Source of the DNA: RI-92 sp040235555
Lineage (GTDB): Bacteria > Pseudomonadota > Gammaproteobacteria > UBA6429 > Thiohalophilaceae
DNA: 64,000 nt
Assembly: GCA_040235555.1 (NCBI GenBank)
Contig: JBECKZ010000175.1
Location: 19,279-83,278, forward strand
Reading direction: 5' to 3'
Part shown: positions 51,927-60,457 of the stretch, in pieces
Layout: every line of letters starts with the position of its first letter
How positions within the stretch are numbered: position 1 is the stretch's first letter
The notes under the pieces: model-generated
Databases searched by the model: none
What the model was told of the DNA's origin: nothing
What the model saw: the letters and a program-made list of their open reading frames with translations, nothing else
Made by a program: the position numbers and the translations under genes

Positions 51927-52079
51927 ATGACCACCACTACTTCAACCATGACAAGAGCACAGCGGGTAGGCCTGGCCGTTTTCATCACTGCTGTTATCCT
52001 GACCGGCATCATGTTCTGGATGGGCGCGACTGGAACACCTCTTCCCAAATGGGTGCTGATGCTGACAACGGTTTTATAA
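51927..52079 (+). CDS. 50-residue single-pass membrane protein, unknown
   Basis: A short gene with GGGAG 7-8 nt before the ATG. The N-terminus 'MTTTTSTMTRAQRVGLAV' is followed by one TM helix (about 15-32, 'GLAVFITAVILTGIMFWMGA') and a short tail ending 'LPKWVLMLTTVL'. No family is recognised. It lies 34 bp upstream of the small cytochrome c gene on the same strand and may be co-transcribed, perhaps as a membrane partner. Confidence 0.6.
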   Translation: MTTTTSTMTRAQRVGLAVFITAVILTGIMFWMGATGTPLPKWVLMLTTVL

Positions 52080-52113
52080 TGCCCCACGTGCCACACTGCT
52101 GAGCTGAAATCTT

Positions 52114-52452
52114 ATGCATCGAAATTTCTTGCTAACCGTTTTACTGACACTGGCCACATCAGCTTCTGCCGGGATGATGGGAGGTGGAATGATGGGTTCA
52201 CAGAGCAGCCCGGCTGAACCACCGGCCAAGGCAGCTGATCCCGCTATTCGTAAAGGTTATGACCTGACCCAACAGTTTTGCACGCAATGCCACCAGGCAC
52301 CGAACCCGGTTCAACATACTGCCGCAGACTGGCCACTGGTTGTGTCGCGCATGCAGATCTATATACAGCAACAACACCGAAGTGCACCTGATACAAAAGA
52401 ACAGAAATTGATCCTGAATTATCTGAGCAAGTCAGACACAGCCCGCAATTGA
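52114..52452 (+). CDS. Small monohaem c-type cytochrome
   Basis: A 112-residue exported protein. The signal peptide ends 'TSASA' near residue 19, then a Met/Gly-rich stretch 'GMMGGGMMGS' of possible metal-binding character. The haem motif is 'CTQCHQAPNP' near 56, and the axial Met candidate is in 'VVSRMQIYI' near 79. Class I-like short cytochrome, periplasmic electron carrier. The partner is unknown; formate dehydrogenase is 1 kb away but feeds quinone, so a direct link is not supported. Confidence 0.88.
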   Translation: MHRNFLLTVLLTLATSASAGMMGGGMMGSQSSPAEPPAKAADPAIRKGYDLTQQFCTQCHQAPNPVQHTAADWPLVVSRMQIYIQQQHRSAPDTKEQKLILNYLSKSDTARN

Positions 52453-52574
52453 GCTGACGTCTCAGCAATTGGTATTTTGTTCTTCCCCGGGGCAGCGATC
52501 CTTGCCGCCATGAGTGCTTCCTGCAAATCCGAGTCCCGTGACTTATATTAAATCAGTGGGTGGTAACCTCGACT

Positions 52575-54611
52575 TCAGGGACAGATACGACGCGGGAAAC
52601 CTCGCGATACAACCAGGTCCACAGCGCTACCATTTGCCACCAGTGTACCAGCCACAGGTGACTCGCTGATTACAATCCCCGCGGCGACGGTACGACTGCA
52701 CACTAGACTGACTGTGCCAACGACCAGTCCCGCATCGGTAATGGCTGAAGAGGCGCTGGTCTGACTCAGCCCCACAACATTCGGTACTGCAACGAGCGCC
52801 GGTCCACTGGAGACCACCAAATCCACTGCACTACCGAGGGTAACACTGGTCCCGGCCACCGGTGACTGACTAATTACATCGCCGGCAGGGACGGTCGTAC
52901 TGTTGGCGGTGCTAATCGTACCTACGACCAGACCGACGGCAGTTATCGCCGACTCCGCAGCCGCCTGTGTATCACTCACCACATTCGGTACTGAAACCGA
53001 GACCGCAGCCGGGCCGCTCGAGATAACCAGATCGACGGACGTATTACTGACAACCTGTGCAGCGCTGACCGGATTCTGACTGATGACCTCTCCCTGCGGT
53101 ACCGTATCGCTACTGATGTTGTTTTCCACACCAACAACGAGGCCGGCTGTGGTGATCGCAGACTCTGCCGCAGTTTGGGTCAGACTAACCGTGTCCGGCA
53201 CACTGATTTTCGGAATCCCGTCTGGTCCAGCAGAGATCACCAGGTTCACTGCACCACCCGCCGCCAGCGTTGCCCCCGCATAGGGATCCTGGCTGATGAC
53301 ATAACCCGCCGGGATCACGTTATTGTCAGCAAGCGTGGTCGTACCCGTCACCAGACCAGTGGATGCGATCACTGTCTCAGCATCGGTTTGAGCAAGATAC
53401 TGTACCGCGGGTACCGAGCCCGTCGCCGGTCCTGTAGACTCGATCATGTCGACTACCCAACCGACACTGCTGGTTGTACCCGCTACAGGATTTTGACTGA
53501 TGATACTGCCAGCCGGGACAGTGGGGCTGGGGCCAAAGGTGATGGTACCTTGCTCCAGACCAACAGAACTTAAGACAGAAATCGCATCGGCCTCTGTCTG
53601 GTTCTTGATGTCAGGTACAACGACAGGCGCACCGGTTGCGGGTGCAACCGTAAACACATTGACAGTCTCCCCGGTAAACTCGCCAGCGCCTGGAGTGGGA
53701 TCCATGCCGACAACATTACCCGGGCTGTCCTCATTGGACACTGTGGTAAAGACATTGCCAACCAGACCTAAGCCCGTCAGTACCGCAAGGGCATCGGTCT
53801 GGTTTTCACCCACGAGATGGGGAATAAATCGCACACGGGGATCCGGTGGCAAGGTGCTCGATGAAGCCCAAACAAGTTTATTCAGCATAAGATTGTATTC
53901 ATTCACCTGAATCGCCGTGCCGGTCTTGGAGCCGTCGAGGTCCTGATAATTTTGCGTGACCACGATGCGACCCGGACCATACTGGCCATAAAGACCATAG
54001 GTAATCGTACCCAGGCCGGTTGCATCAACTTGCAGGAAAGGTGACAAGGCCGGATCCCAACTTGGGAAGTAACCGGTCACGACTGTAGTATCTCCGGTTA
54101 TGCCATCGGTAAGCCCAGTTACTGGTAATACCGAGAGCGGCACTACCGGACCCAGTGCGCTATCGGGAATGTAACAGATGGTCCCATCCGGACAGACATA
54201 GCGCACACCTTGCAGCGAAAAGATCGGCGCATCCGAACCGGTTGTCATCGGTTCTTCCCAGATCACACCTTTACCCAGGGCCAGTAGAATACGCAACCGT
54301 GTTTGCCAGTTAAAATCAAAAAGCAAGTCAGAAGTTTTATAGGGTATTAGAAACACATCATAGTTCTTGGCAATGTCCGCCGTCGTGAGATTGCGGAATA
54401 CATCCCAACTCGGTCTATCAACATTTCCAATCAAATCACCGTTGGCAAAGATCTGTTCTGTTGTGTACGGTCCAGTGAGATTGTCACCAGCAGCTAATAC
54501 GCGAATGTCAGCATGCGCCAATGTTGCACCAAACATGAACAATAACAAGATGAAATGAACTAAAATGGAAAGCCAGCACTTGTAATATAGAATTCCGTTT
54601 GTCCTATCCAT
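52575..54611 (-). CDS. Secreted multi-PASTA-domain protein
   Basis: A 678-residue exported protein. A signal peptide/TM (about 12-34) leads into an N-terminal domain (about 35-255, 'ADIRVLAAGDNLTGPYTTEQ'), possibly with a flavodoxin/ThuA-like fold. Six tandem PASTA repeats follow from about residue 268 to the end, each with 'VP.V...T...A...I...GLVVG....' and 'VISQ.PVAG'-like blocks. PASTA modules are usually on Gram-positive kinases and PBPs; a soluble secreted array in a Gram-negative is uncommon. The last residues 'GFPRRICP' look out of frame (see findings). Confidence 0.85.
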   Translation of the reverse strand: MDRTNGILYYKCWLSILVHFILLLFMFGATLAHADIRVLAAGDNLTGPYTTEQIFANGDLIGNVDRPSWDVFRNLTTADIAKNYDVFLIPYKTSDLLFDFNWQTRLRILLALGKGVIWEEPMTTGSDAPIFSLQGVRYVCPDGTICYIPDSALGPVVPLSVLPVTGLTDGITGDTTVVTGYFPSWDPALSPFLQVDATGLGTITYGLYGQYGPGRIVVTQNYQDLDGSKTGTAIQVNEYNLMLNKLVWASSSTLPPDPRVRFIPHLVGENQTDALAVLTGLGLVGNVFTTVSNEDSPGNVVGMDPTPGAGEFTGETVNVFTVAPATGAPVVVPDIKNQTEADAISVLSSVGLEQGTITFGPSPTVPAGSIISQNPVAGTTSSVGWVVDMIESTGPATGSVPAVQYLAQTDAETVIASTGLVTGTTTLADNNVIPAGYVISQDPYAGATLAAGGAVNLVISAGPDGIPKISVPDTVSLTQTAAESAITTAGLVVGVENNISSDTVPQGEVISQNPVSAAQVVSNTSVDLVISSGPAAVSVSVPNVVSDTQAAAESAITAVGLVVGTISTANSTTVPAGDVISQSPVAGTSVTLGSAVDLVVSSGPALVAVPNVVGLSQTSASSAITDAGLVVGTVSLVCSRTVAAGIVISESPVAGTLVANGSAVDLVVSRGFPRRICP

Positions 54612-55133
54612 AGCAATCTCCCTTAGTATTCTGTTACAAAATCCAAAATATAATCAGTCAATATGACAGCCATAGTACGCATTCATATTGCGGACCTTCA
54701 GATAGTGCGCTGATGTCCTCCTTTACTGTTATATATGTATCTGTAATTGCAAGATTTAAATTAATACTTCAGTTTTTCCAGTCATAGACACAGTACACAT
54801 TATTCAAATAATTCCTTCACTCTAAGACATTTAATACCAGGCGCCGATTTACTATGCATTACCAACAATTTGGATATGCATAACAAAAAGTGGTGCAAAT
54901 AATATGTTGTTTCTGTAGTGACTCTACTTCTACATTATTCATGCCATAACAACACTTCACCGCTAATTTCCTGTGCACAATAAGTGACAGTGTATGCTGG
55001 AAATCCACATGGCAATAGGACAGAGCGTATGAGACATCGTTTGCCACAACAAACATAGCTCTGGTTTGAAACAGTTATTTACAGTTGGATAATCTTTGCC
55101 GGATTTTCTGAAACAAGATCAGGGAATACATCC
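54612..55133. other. Intergenic region
   Basis: 522 bp, AT-rich, upstream of the PASTA gene and downstream of the REC-GGDEF-EAL gene. I see no gene, RNA or recognised operator in it. Confidence 0.6.
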
Positions 55134-56858
55134 CTAAGCTAATGAAGAAAAGGAACGCGCTGTGTTTTGAAGCAACCACTTGGTACTACTGTCTGCCGAC
55201 ATGGGATAGCCGAACAGGTAACCCTGGAATTGATCACAATTGTGATCATGCAAAATAGTCAATTGCTGCTGGGATTCGACACCCTCGGCAACGACTGTCA
55301 TACCCAGACTATGTCCCAGATTGATAACCGCCGCGACGATTGCCGCACCATTATCGCTGCTGGTTATGCCGCGGATGAAACTGCGATCAAATTTCAGCGT
55401 GTCGAACGGATACTGTTTTAGATAACTCAGTGAGGAATAACCCGTACCGAAATCATCGATAGCCAGTTTGATGCCGATATCAGCCAGGCGGGCCAGGATT
55501 TTAATGGCGGAATAACTACGCTCCAGTAATACGCTTTCAGTGACCTCCAGTTGTAATTGTTGAGGATCAATACCGGTCTCCCTAATAGCGCAGGCTACCA
55601 CATCGACCAAGTCCCGCTTGTGAAACTGGCGGGCAGACAAATTGACCGAGACGATCAGGGAACCCAGACCATTTTCCTGCCAGATCCGATTCTGGCGACA
55701 GGCTTCATGAAGAACCCACTCACCAACTGGCAATATAAGCCCGGTTTCCTCCAGTAACGGGATAAACTCACTGGAAGGGATTAATCCTCGCTCCGGATGT
55801 TTCCAGCGCAACAGTGCCTCCATGCCAAAGACATCGCCGCTTTGTGCATGGATTAAAGGTTGATAATACAGAAAAAACTCATTGCGTTTGGCTGCATGCC
55901 GCAAGGCATTAATCATGCTCATGCGTTCGGATACCGCCTGATTCATCTCGGTTTCGAAGAACTGATAATTACTGCGCCCCTCGCTCTTGGCACGGTACAG
56001 GGCGATATCGGCATGACGAATCAGAGTTTCCGGTTCATCGCCACAAGTCGGATAACCGGCAATACCAATACTGGCAGTTACGAAGACTTCTTCATCTTCC
56101 AGCACAAACGGGTGAGACAGCACATCGAGAATTTTCTCAGCCACGGTTGCCGAATCTCGTCGGTGATCCACTTCGCTCATGATGATAGTAAACTCATCAC
56201 CTCCCAGGCGCGCAATCGTATCCTCGGCACGCACACAGTGTTGTAATCGTTTCGCTACGTCTTTTAACAATTTATCGCCTGCGCTATGACCCAATGTATC
56301 ATTGATATCCTTGAAGTGATCCAGGTCCAGGAACATCAGGACCGTTTGCCGGTTATAGCGTTTGGCATGCTTCAGACTCGATGAAAGTCGTTCGTTGAAG
56401 AGACTGCGATTGGGGAGTTCGGTAAGTTGATCATACTGGGCAAGATAAGCCAGACGTTCGTGTGTACGTTTGCGCTCGATGGCGTAGCGCAGCGCACGGC
56501 TTAGCAGATTGCCATCGCCCTGGCCCTTCACCAGGTAATCCTGAGCGCCGGCCTGTACCGCCTGCAGGGACAACTCAGCATCATCTATGCCACTGAGGAT
56601 AACAATCGGCAACTGAGGTGCCATATTTAAAATATGATTGACTGCATTGAGCCCCAGAGAATCGGGCAGCGACAAATCGAGTAACATTACATCGAAATTT
56701 TGACTATTCAGTTCATCAAGTGCGGCATTTAGGCTGTCCACACAGGACAGAACAAACTCGCGGGCCTCGATATCCAGAAACATTTCACGCACCAGCCGCA
56801 CATCAGCCGGATTGTCCTCGACCAGCAGCACCTTAATTGATTGCAGTTCAAATGACAT
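55134..56858 (-). CDS. Response regulator with GGDEF and EAL output
   Basis: A 574-residue cytoplasmic protein. The receiver domain (about 8-125) has phospho-acceptor Asp in 'VMLLDLSLPDS'. The GGDEF domain (about 140-300) has GGDEF at 219-223 and an RAED inhibitory site before it. The EAL domain (about 320-565) has EAL at 347-349, 'DDFGTGYSS' and 'AEGVE'. All signatures are intact, so phosphorylation could shift c-di-GMP synthesis or breakdown. The ATG at 56858 suits the receiver start; an in-frame TTG at 56885 is the alternative. Last gene of a kinase/receiver/REC-GGDEF-EAL cassette. Confidence 0.95.
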   Translation of the reverse strand: MSFELQSIKVLLVEDNPADVRLVREMFLDIEAREFVLSCVDSLNAALDELNSQNFDVMLLDLSLPDSLGLNAVNHILNMAPQLPIVILSGIDDAELSLQAVQAGAQDYLVKGQGDGNLLSRALRYAIERKRTHERLAYLAQYDQLTELPNRSLFNERLSSSLKHAKRYNRQTVLMFLDLDHFKDINDTLGHSAGDKLLKDVAKRLQHCVRAEDTIARLGGDEFTIIMSEVDHRRDSATVAEKILDVLSHPFVLEDEEVFVTASIGIAGYPTCGDEPETLIRHADIALYRAKSEGRSNYQFFETEMNQAVSERMSMINALRHAAKRNEFFLYYQPLIHAQSGDVFGMEALLRWKHPERGLIPSSEFIPLLEETGLILPVGEWVLHEACRQNRIWQENGLGSLIVSVNLSARQFHKRDLVDVVACAIRETGIDPQQLQLEVTESVLLERSYSAIKILARLADIGIKLAIDDFGTGYSSLSYLKQYPFDTLKFDRSFIRGITSSDNGAAIVAAVINLGHSLGMTVVAEGVESQQQLTILHDHNCDQFQGYLFGYPMSADSSTKWLLQNTARSFSSLA

Positions 56859-56891
56859 ATTTAGATCAGGACCTTCTTTCTCCAATTGAGC

Positions 56892-57344
56892 TTATCGATC
56901 AATCGGTGGCAAGCGCACAATAGTCAACCAGAAATCCTCGATGCTTTTCACTATGCGAATAAACTGATCGAGGTCTACCGGCTTGGTGACATAGCAATTG
57001 GCATGCAGGTTATAACTGCGCACAATGTCCTCCTCCGCATGGGAGGTAGTCAGCACCACGACCGGGATCGTCTTCAAGATATCATCCGCTTTAATTTCCT
57101 CCAGTACTTCACGGCCGTCTTTCTTTGGCAGATTCAGGTCCAGCAGAACAAGATCTGGTCGTGGTACATCGTGGTATTCGCCTTTGCGCCGCAAGAATTC
57201 TATTGCAGCCACGCCATCTTCTACGACATGCAGATTGTTAACTACCTTGGCTTCTTTCAGCGCCTCACTGGTCAGGCGTACATCACCCGGATTATCCTCC
57301 ACCAGGAGAATCTCGATGCCTCGTTGGGATGTCAGATTATCCAT
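56892..57344 (-). CDS. Single-domain response regulator (Rcp1-like)
   Basis: A 150-residue stand-alone receiver of the Rcp1 type: 'ILLVEDNPGDVRLTSEALKE' near residues 12-31, phospho-acceptor Asp in 'LVLLDLNLPKKDG' near 70 and the Lys switch in 'YVTKPVDLDQF'. Such receivers pair with phytochrome-like or PAS histidine kinases. It starts 7 nt after the kinase gene. It probably relays phosphate between the kinase and the REC-GGDEF-EAL protein, or buffers it. Confidence 0.94.
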   Translation of the reverse strand: MDNLTSQRGIEILLVEDNPGDVRLTSEALKEAKVVNNLHVVEDGVAAIEFLRRKGEYHDVPRPDLVLLDLNLPKKDGREVLEEIKADDILKTIPVVVLTTSHAEEDIVRSYNLHANCYVTKPVDLDQFIRIVKSIEDFWLTIVRLPPIDR

Positions 57345-57351
57345 GTCTTGA

Positions 57352-58482
57352 TTACTCCTTCGTAACTAATGGCAATGTAAAATAAAATTTTGCACCCTGG
57401 TTGAGTTGTGACTCCACCCAGATGCGCCCACCGTGGCGTTCGACAATTTTTTTACAAATTGCCAGGCCAATACCCGTCCCCGGATACCGACTTTTACCAT
57501 GCAGGCGCTGGAAGACCTGAAAGATGCGTTCTGCGTATTGCGGCTCAAAACCGATACCTTCATCGCTGACACAAATCAGGGCTTCTTGGTTTTGTCGTTC
57601 CACACTGATATGAACTTTTGGTGCCGCCTCACCATGAAATTTGATGGCATTGCCGATCAGATTTTGCAGCAATTGCACCAACTGTAGTCCGTCGGCCTGA
57701 ACCGTGGGCAAAGGATCATGACTGATCTCGGCGTGCTGTTCTTCGATCGCTATTTGCAGATTACCCAACACCCGCTTGTACACCGCTTCCAGATCAACAG
57801 ATTCGAATTCGCGGACGCGGGTCCCGACCCGTGAATAGGCCAGCAAATCATTAATTAATTCCTGCATGCGCTTTGCGCCGTCGACCACATAATCGATAAA
57901 CTCCAACGCATCACCATCCAGTTTGTCCTTGTAACGGCGTTCCAGCAATTGGGAATAACTGGTGATCATGCGTAGAGGTTCTTGCAGATCATGTGATGCA
58001 ACATAGGCAAATTGCTCCAGTTCGGCATTAGAACGTTCGAGCTCCGCGGCATGATGCTCCAGCATCTTTTGCGCCTGTTTACGTTCCGAGATATCACGCA
58101 CCACCGACGTGACCAGCATGCCTGCTGAGGTCTGTAAGGGGCTAAGACTGATCTCCACCGGAAACTCGCTGCCATCTTTACGACAGGCAAACAGTTCCAG
58201 CCCCGTTCCCATGGGACGGGTATGTGCATTATGTATATAAGTGTCCCGGTGCCGCAGGTGTCCTTCACGGAAACGAACGGGTATCAGACATTCCACTGGC
58301 TGGCCAACCAGTTCATCACGGGTGTAGCCAAACAGATTTTCGGTCATGCGATTCACCTGGACGATATCCCCTTGCGGACCAACAATGACAATGGCATCCG
58401 GCGCCGCCTCTAACAGCTGACGAAATTGTGCATCCGCCAGCCCAGCAGTGAAATTGGCAACCGTTGTGGCTTCAGAGTTCAT
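57352..58482 (-). CDS. Soluble PAS-domain sensor histidine kinase
   Basis: A 376-residue kinase without TM helices. The PAS domain (about 20-140) is followed by a coiled linker and HisKA with His164 in 'FAYVASHDLQEPLRMI', the phytochrome-like H-box. HATPase (about 270-372) ends 'GTGIGLAICKKIVERHGGRI'. I used the ATG at 58482; the frame is open 12 codons further. It senses an intracellular cue through PAS (ligand unknown). First gene of the cassette; divergent from the glycosyltransferase gene. Confidence 0.93.
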   Translation of the reverse strand: MNSEATTVANFTAGLADAQFRQLLEAAPDAIVIVGPQGDIVQVNRMTENLFGYTRDELVGQPVECLIPVRFREGHLRHRDTYIHNAHTRPMGTGLELFACRKDGSEFPVEISLSPLQTSAGMLVTSVVRDISERKQAQKMLEHHAAELERSNAELEQFAYVASHDLQEPLRMITSYSQLLERRYKDKLDGDALEFIDYVVDGAKRMQELINDLLAYSRVGTRVREFESVDLEAVYKRVLGNLQIAIEEQHAEISHDPLPTVQADGLQLVQLLQNLIGNAIKFHGEAAPKVHISVERQNQEALICVSDEGIGFEPQYAERIFQVFQRLHGKSRYPGTGIGLAICKKIVERHGGRIWVESQLNQGAKFYFTLPLVTKE

Positions 58483-59039
58483 GATTGGCCTGTGCCCCCC
58501 AAATGTGACGCAGAACATTAATTCAAATTAATAATAAATAAAAATTAATACTGTTAATAGTAATGAATTTTGAATAATTTATACAGTAAAGCAATGAGTT
58601 AAGCTAATTAATTGAGTAGTTTGCTCAAATATAGATAAATGCAAAATTAAGGCTAGATTGAGTCTAAGCAGCAACCGGTACCTGCTGGCGGTTTATCTGA
58701 CAATACCGCAAAGTCGGCAAAGAAAGACAAATGGCGAATTGATTTCGCCTCTTTGCGGACACCTGGTTTTAACAAATCCTCTCTCCGCACCAACCAGTGC
58801 CATCGATTCATAACATAATTCAAAACGATTCATTAGATTATTTGCACCCGCTTTCGGCACCGCTAGACTACGCGCATAGGCAAGTAAAATATTATTTGGA
58901 CAACGCGAACCAAATAACACTTTATTGTCAAATCCGGCAGTACTATCGCGGCGATCAAAGTGAGTCGTGCCCTATGTCATCCCCTCACCCCAGTCGAATT
59001 TTCCCGACAACCCCTTTTTGAGGTAATCAAGCCAACGTT
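58483..59039. other. Divergent intergenic region with a nested hairpin
   Basis: 557 bp, very AT-rich at 58520-58660, separating the kinase cassette from the glycosyltransferase gene. It holds CCGCAAAG (58706-58713) paired with CTTTGCGG (58751-58758) around GGCGAA-N5-TTCGCC (58733-58749). No gene is supported. Confidence 0.6.
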
Positions 59040-60368
59040 ATGAGTATCGAATACGCTGTAAACCAGCAGAGTATGCGCTGGGAGAAATCCCTGCAAGCCG
59101 CTATTTTTCTTGCCCTTGGCTGGGCGCTGTACGCCAGTTTAGCGGGCAACGTGTTTCAACCTCTATGGGATGCCGTGACCGAGCGGCAATGGCCGCAGCA
59201 CATTTTACTGCCCAGCATCTGGTGGGCTGCCATGGGTTTGTTACTGCTGGGCTACCGGACATTTTTATGGCTGCGTTACCACGGCTTTGCTCTTGCGACG
59301 GAGCAGGACGCCCCCACTCTGAGCGTGATTATCCCTGCCTACAATGAAGGTGCGATGGTGGAAAAGACCATTGATTCGGTTGCCGCAGCGGACTACCCCC
59401 CTGGCAAACTGGAAATCTTTGTCGTCGATGATGGCAGTCGCGATGATACCTGGGAATACATTACGCGCGCCGCACAACGCTATCCCGGTCTGGTGACGAC
59501 ACTGCGCTTCCCGGAAAACCGGGGTAAACGTGCTGCTCTGGCCACGGGATTTCGTCGTGCCCGGGGTGACGTCCTGGTAACGATTGATTCCGACAGCATT
59601 ATCGAACGTCAGACCTTACTGGCAATCGCTGGCCCGTTTAAAGATCCCCGTGTGGGTGCCGTTGCTGGCAAAGTCTCGGTATACAACCGGCAGCAGGGAG
59701 TCATACCCCGCATGCTACACGTTCGTTTCATTTTGTCTTTTGATTTCCTGCGCGCAGCAGAATCTTCTTACCGAACGGTATATTGCTGTCCTGGCGCCTT
59801 GGCCGGCTATCGGGCCAAAGTCGTCCGCGACGTCTTACCAGAATGGGAAACCCAGACCTTCCTCGGTAACACCTGCACCTTTGGTGAAGACCGGGCCCTG
59901 ACCAACTATATCCTGCAAGCCGGTTACGACAGTGTGTACCAACGCAGCGCTGTAGTGCATACCATTGTGCCTACCACTTATCGCAAACTGAGCAAGATGT
60001 TACTGCGTTGGGATCGCAGTTATGTGCGCGAGGAATTACGACTGGCCCGCATTCTCTGGAAACGGCCCCTGGTAGCACGCATTACCACCCTGGTCGAACG
60101 CACCATCACCAACCTGCGCTACCCCGTCAGTTACGCCACCCTGGCAATGTTGTTGATCCTGGTACTAGATGACCCGGTCATGCTGTTACGCGTCGCCATG
60201 AGTATCGGGATCATGTCATTGATGTATACGCTGTATTATCTGCGCAGTGAGCGTTCCTGGGATTTTGTCTACGGCATCGCCTATGCGTATTTTTCCTTTG
60301 CTGCCCTGTCGTGGATCTTTCCTTATGCCGTGTTTACCGCACGGGCCCGCTCCTGGATGACACGCTAG
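59040..60368 (+). CDS. Family 2 glycosyltransferase, processive (hyaluronan/chitin/PNAG synthase-like)
   Basis: A 442-residue inner-membrane enzyme. TM helices lie at about 18-38 and 60-80, a cytoplasmic GT-A domain at about 95-330, and two or more TM helices at about 360-430. Catalytic features are 'VVDDGSRDD' (near 128), 'TIDSDS' (near 184, DxD), 'GEDRALT' (near 284, catalytic Asp) and 'LLRWDRSYVR' (near 320, the QxxRW-type motif). It probably polymerises an exopolysaccharide. There is no accessory gene nearby, but a c-di-GMP cassette is encoded divergently, which fits biofilm control. Confidence 0.9.
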   Translation: MSIEYAVNQQSMRWEKSLQAAIFLALGWALYASLAGNVFQPLWDAVTERQWPQHILLPSIWWAAMGLLLLGYRTFLWLRYHGFALATEQDAPTLSVIIPAYNEGAMVEKTIDSVAAADYPPGKLEIFVVDDGSRDDTWEYITRAAQRYPGLVTTLRFPENRGKRAALATGFRRARGDVLVTIDSDSIIERQTLLAIAGPFKDPRVGAVAGKVSVYNRQQGVIPRMLHVRFILSFDFLRAAESSYRTVYCCPGALAGYRAKVVRDVLPEWETQTFLGNTCTFGEDRALTNYILQAGYDSVYQRSAVVHTIVPTTYRKLSKMLLRWDRSYVREELRLARILWKRPLVARITTLVERTITNLRYPVSYATLAMLLILVLDDPVMLLRVAMSIGIMSLMYTLYYLRSERSWDFVYGIAYAYFSFAALSWIFPYAVFTARARSWMTR

Positions 60369-60392
60369 TCAAAAGTTGCTGGGCAAAAAATT

Positions 60393-60423
60393 ATAAATCG
60401 GTGGCAGATTGCCACCGATTTAT
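60393..60423. terminator. Bidirectional Rho-independent terminator
   Basis: A 14-bp perfect stem (arms ATAAATCGGTGGCA / TGCCACCGATTTAT) with a GAT loop, flanked by A-rich and T-rich runs, between the convergent glycosyltransferase and RND pump genes. Confidence 0.9.
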
Positions 60424-60457
60424 GTTTTAAGACACAAACTTCATTTGGTTCTTTATA

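Noticed and set aside
52561..54611. CRISPR-like repetition
   Set aside because: Repetition here is at the protein level (PASTA repeats) with diverged DNA; no short identical direct repeats with spacers were seen anywhere in the window.
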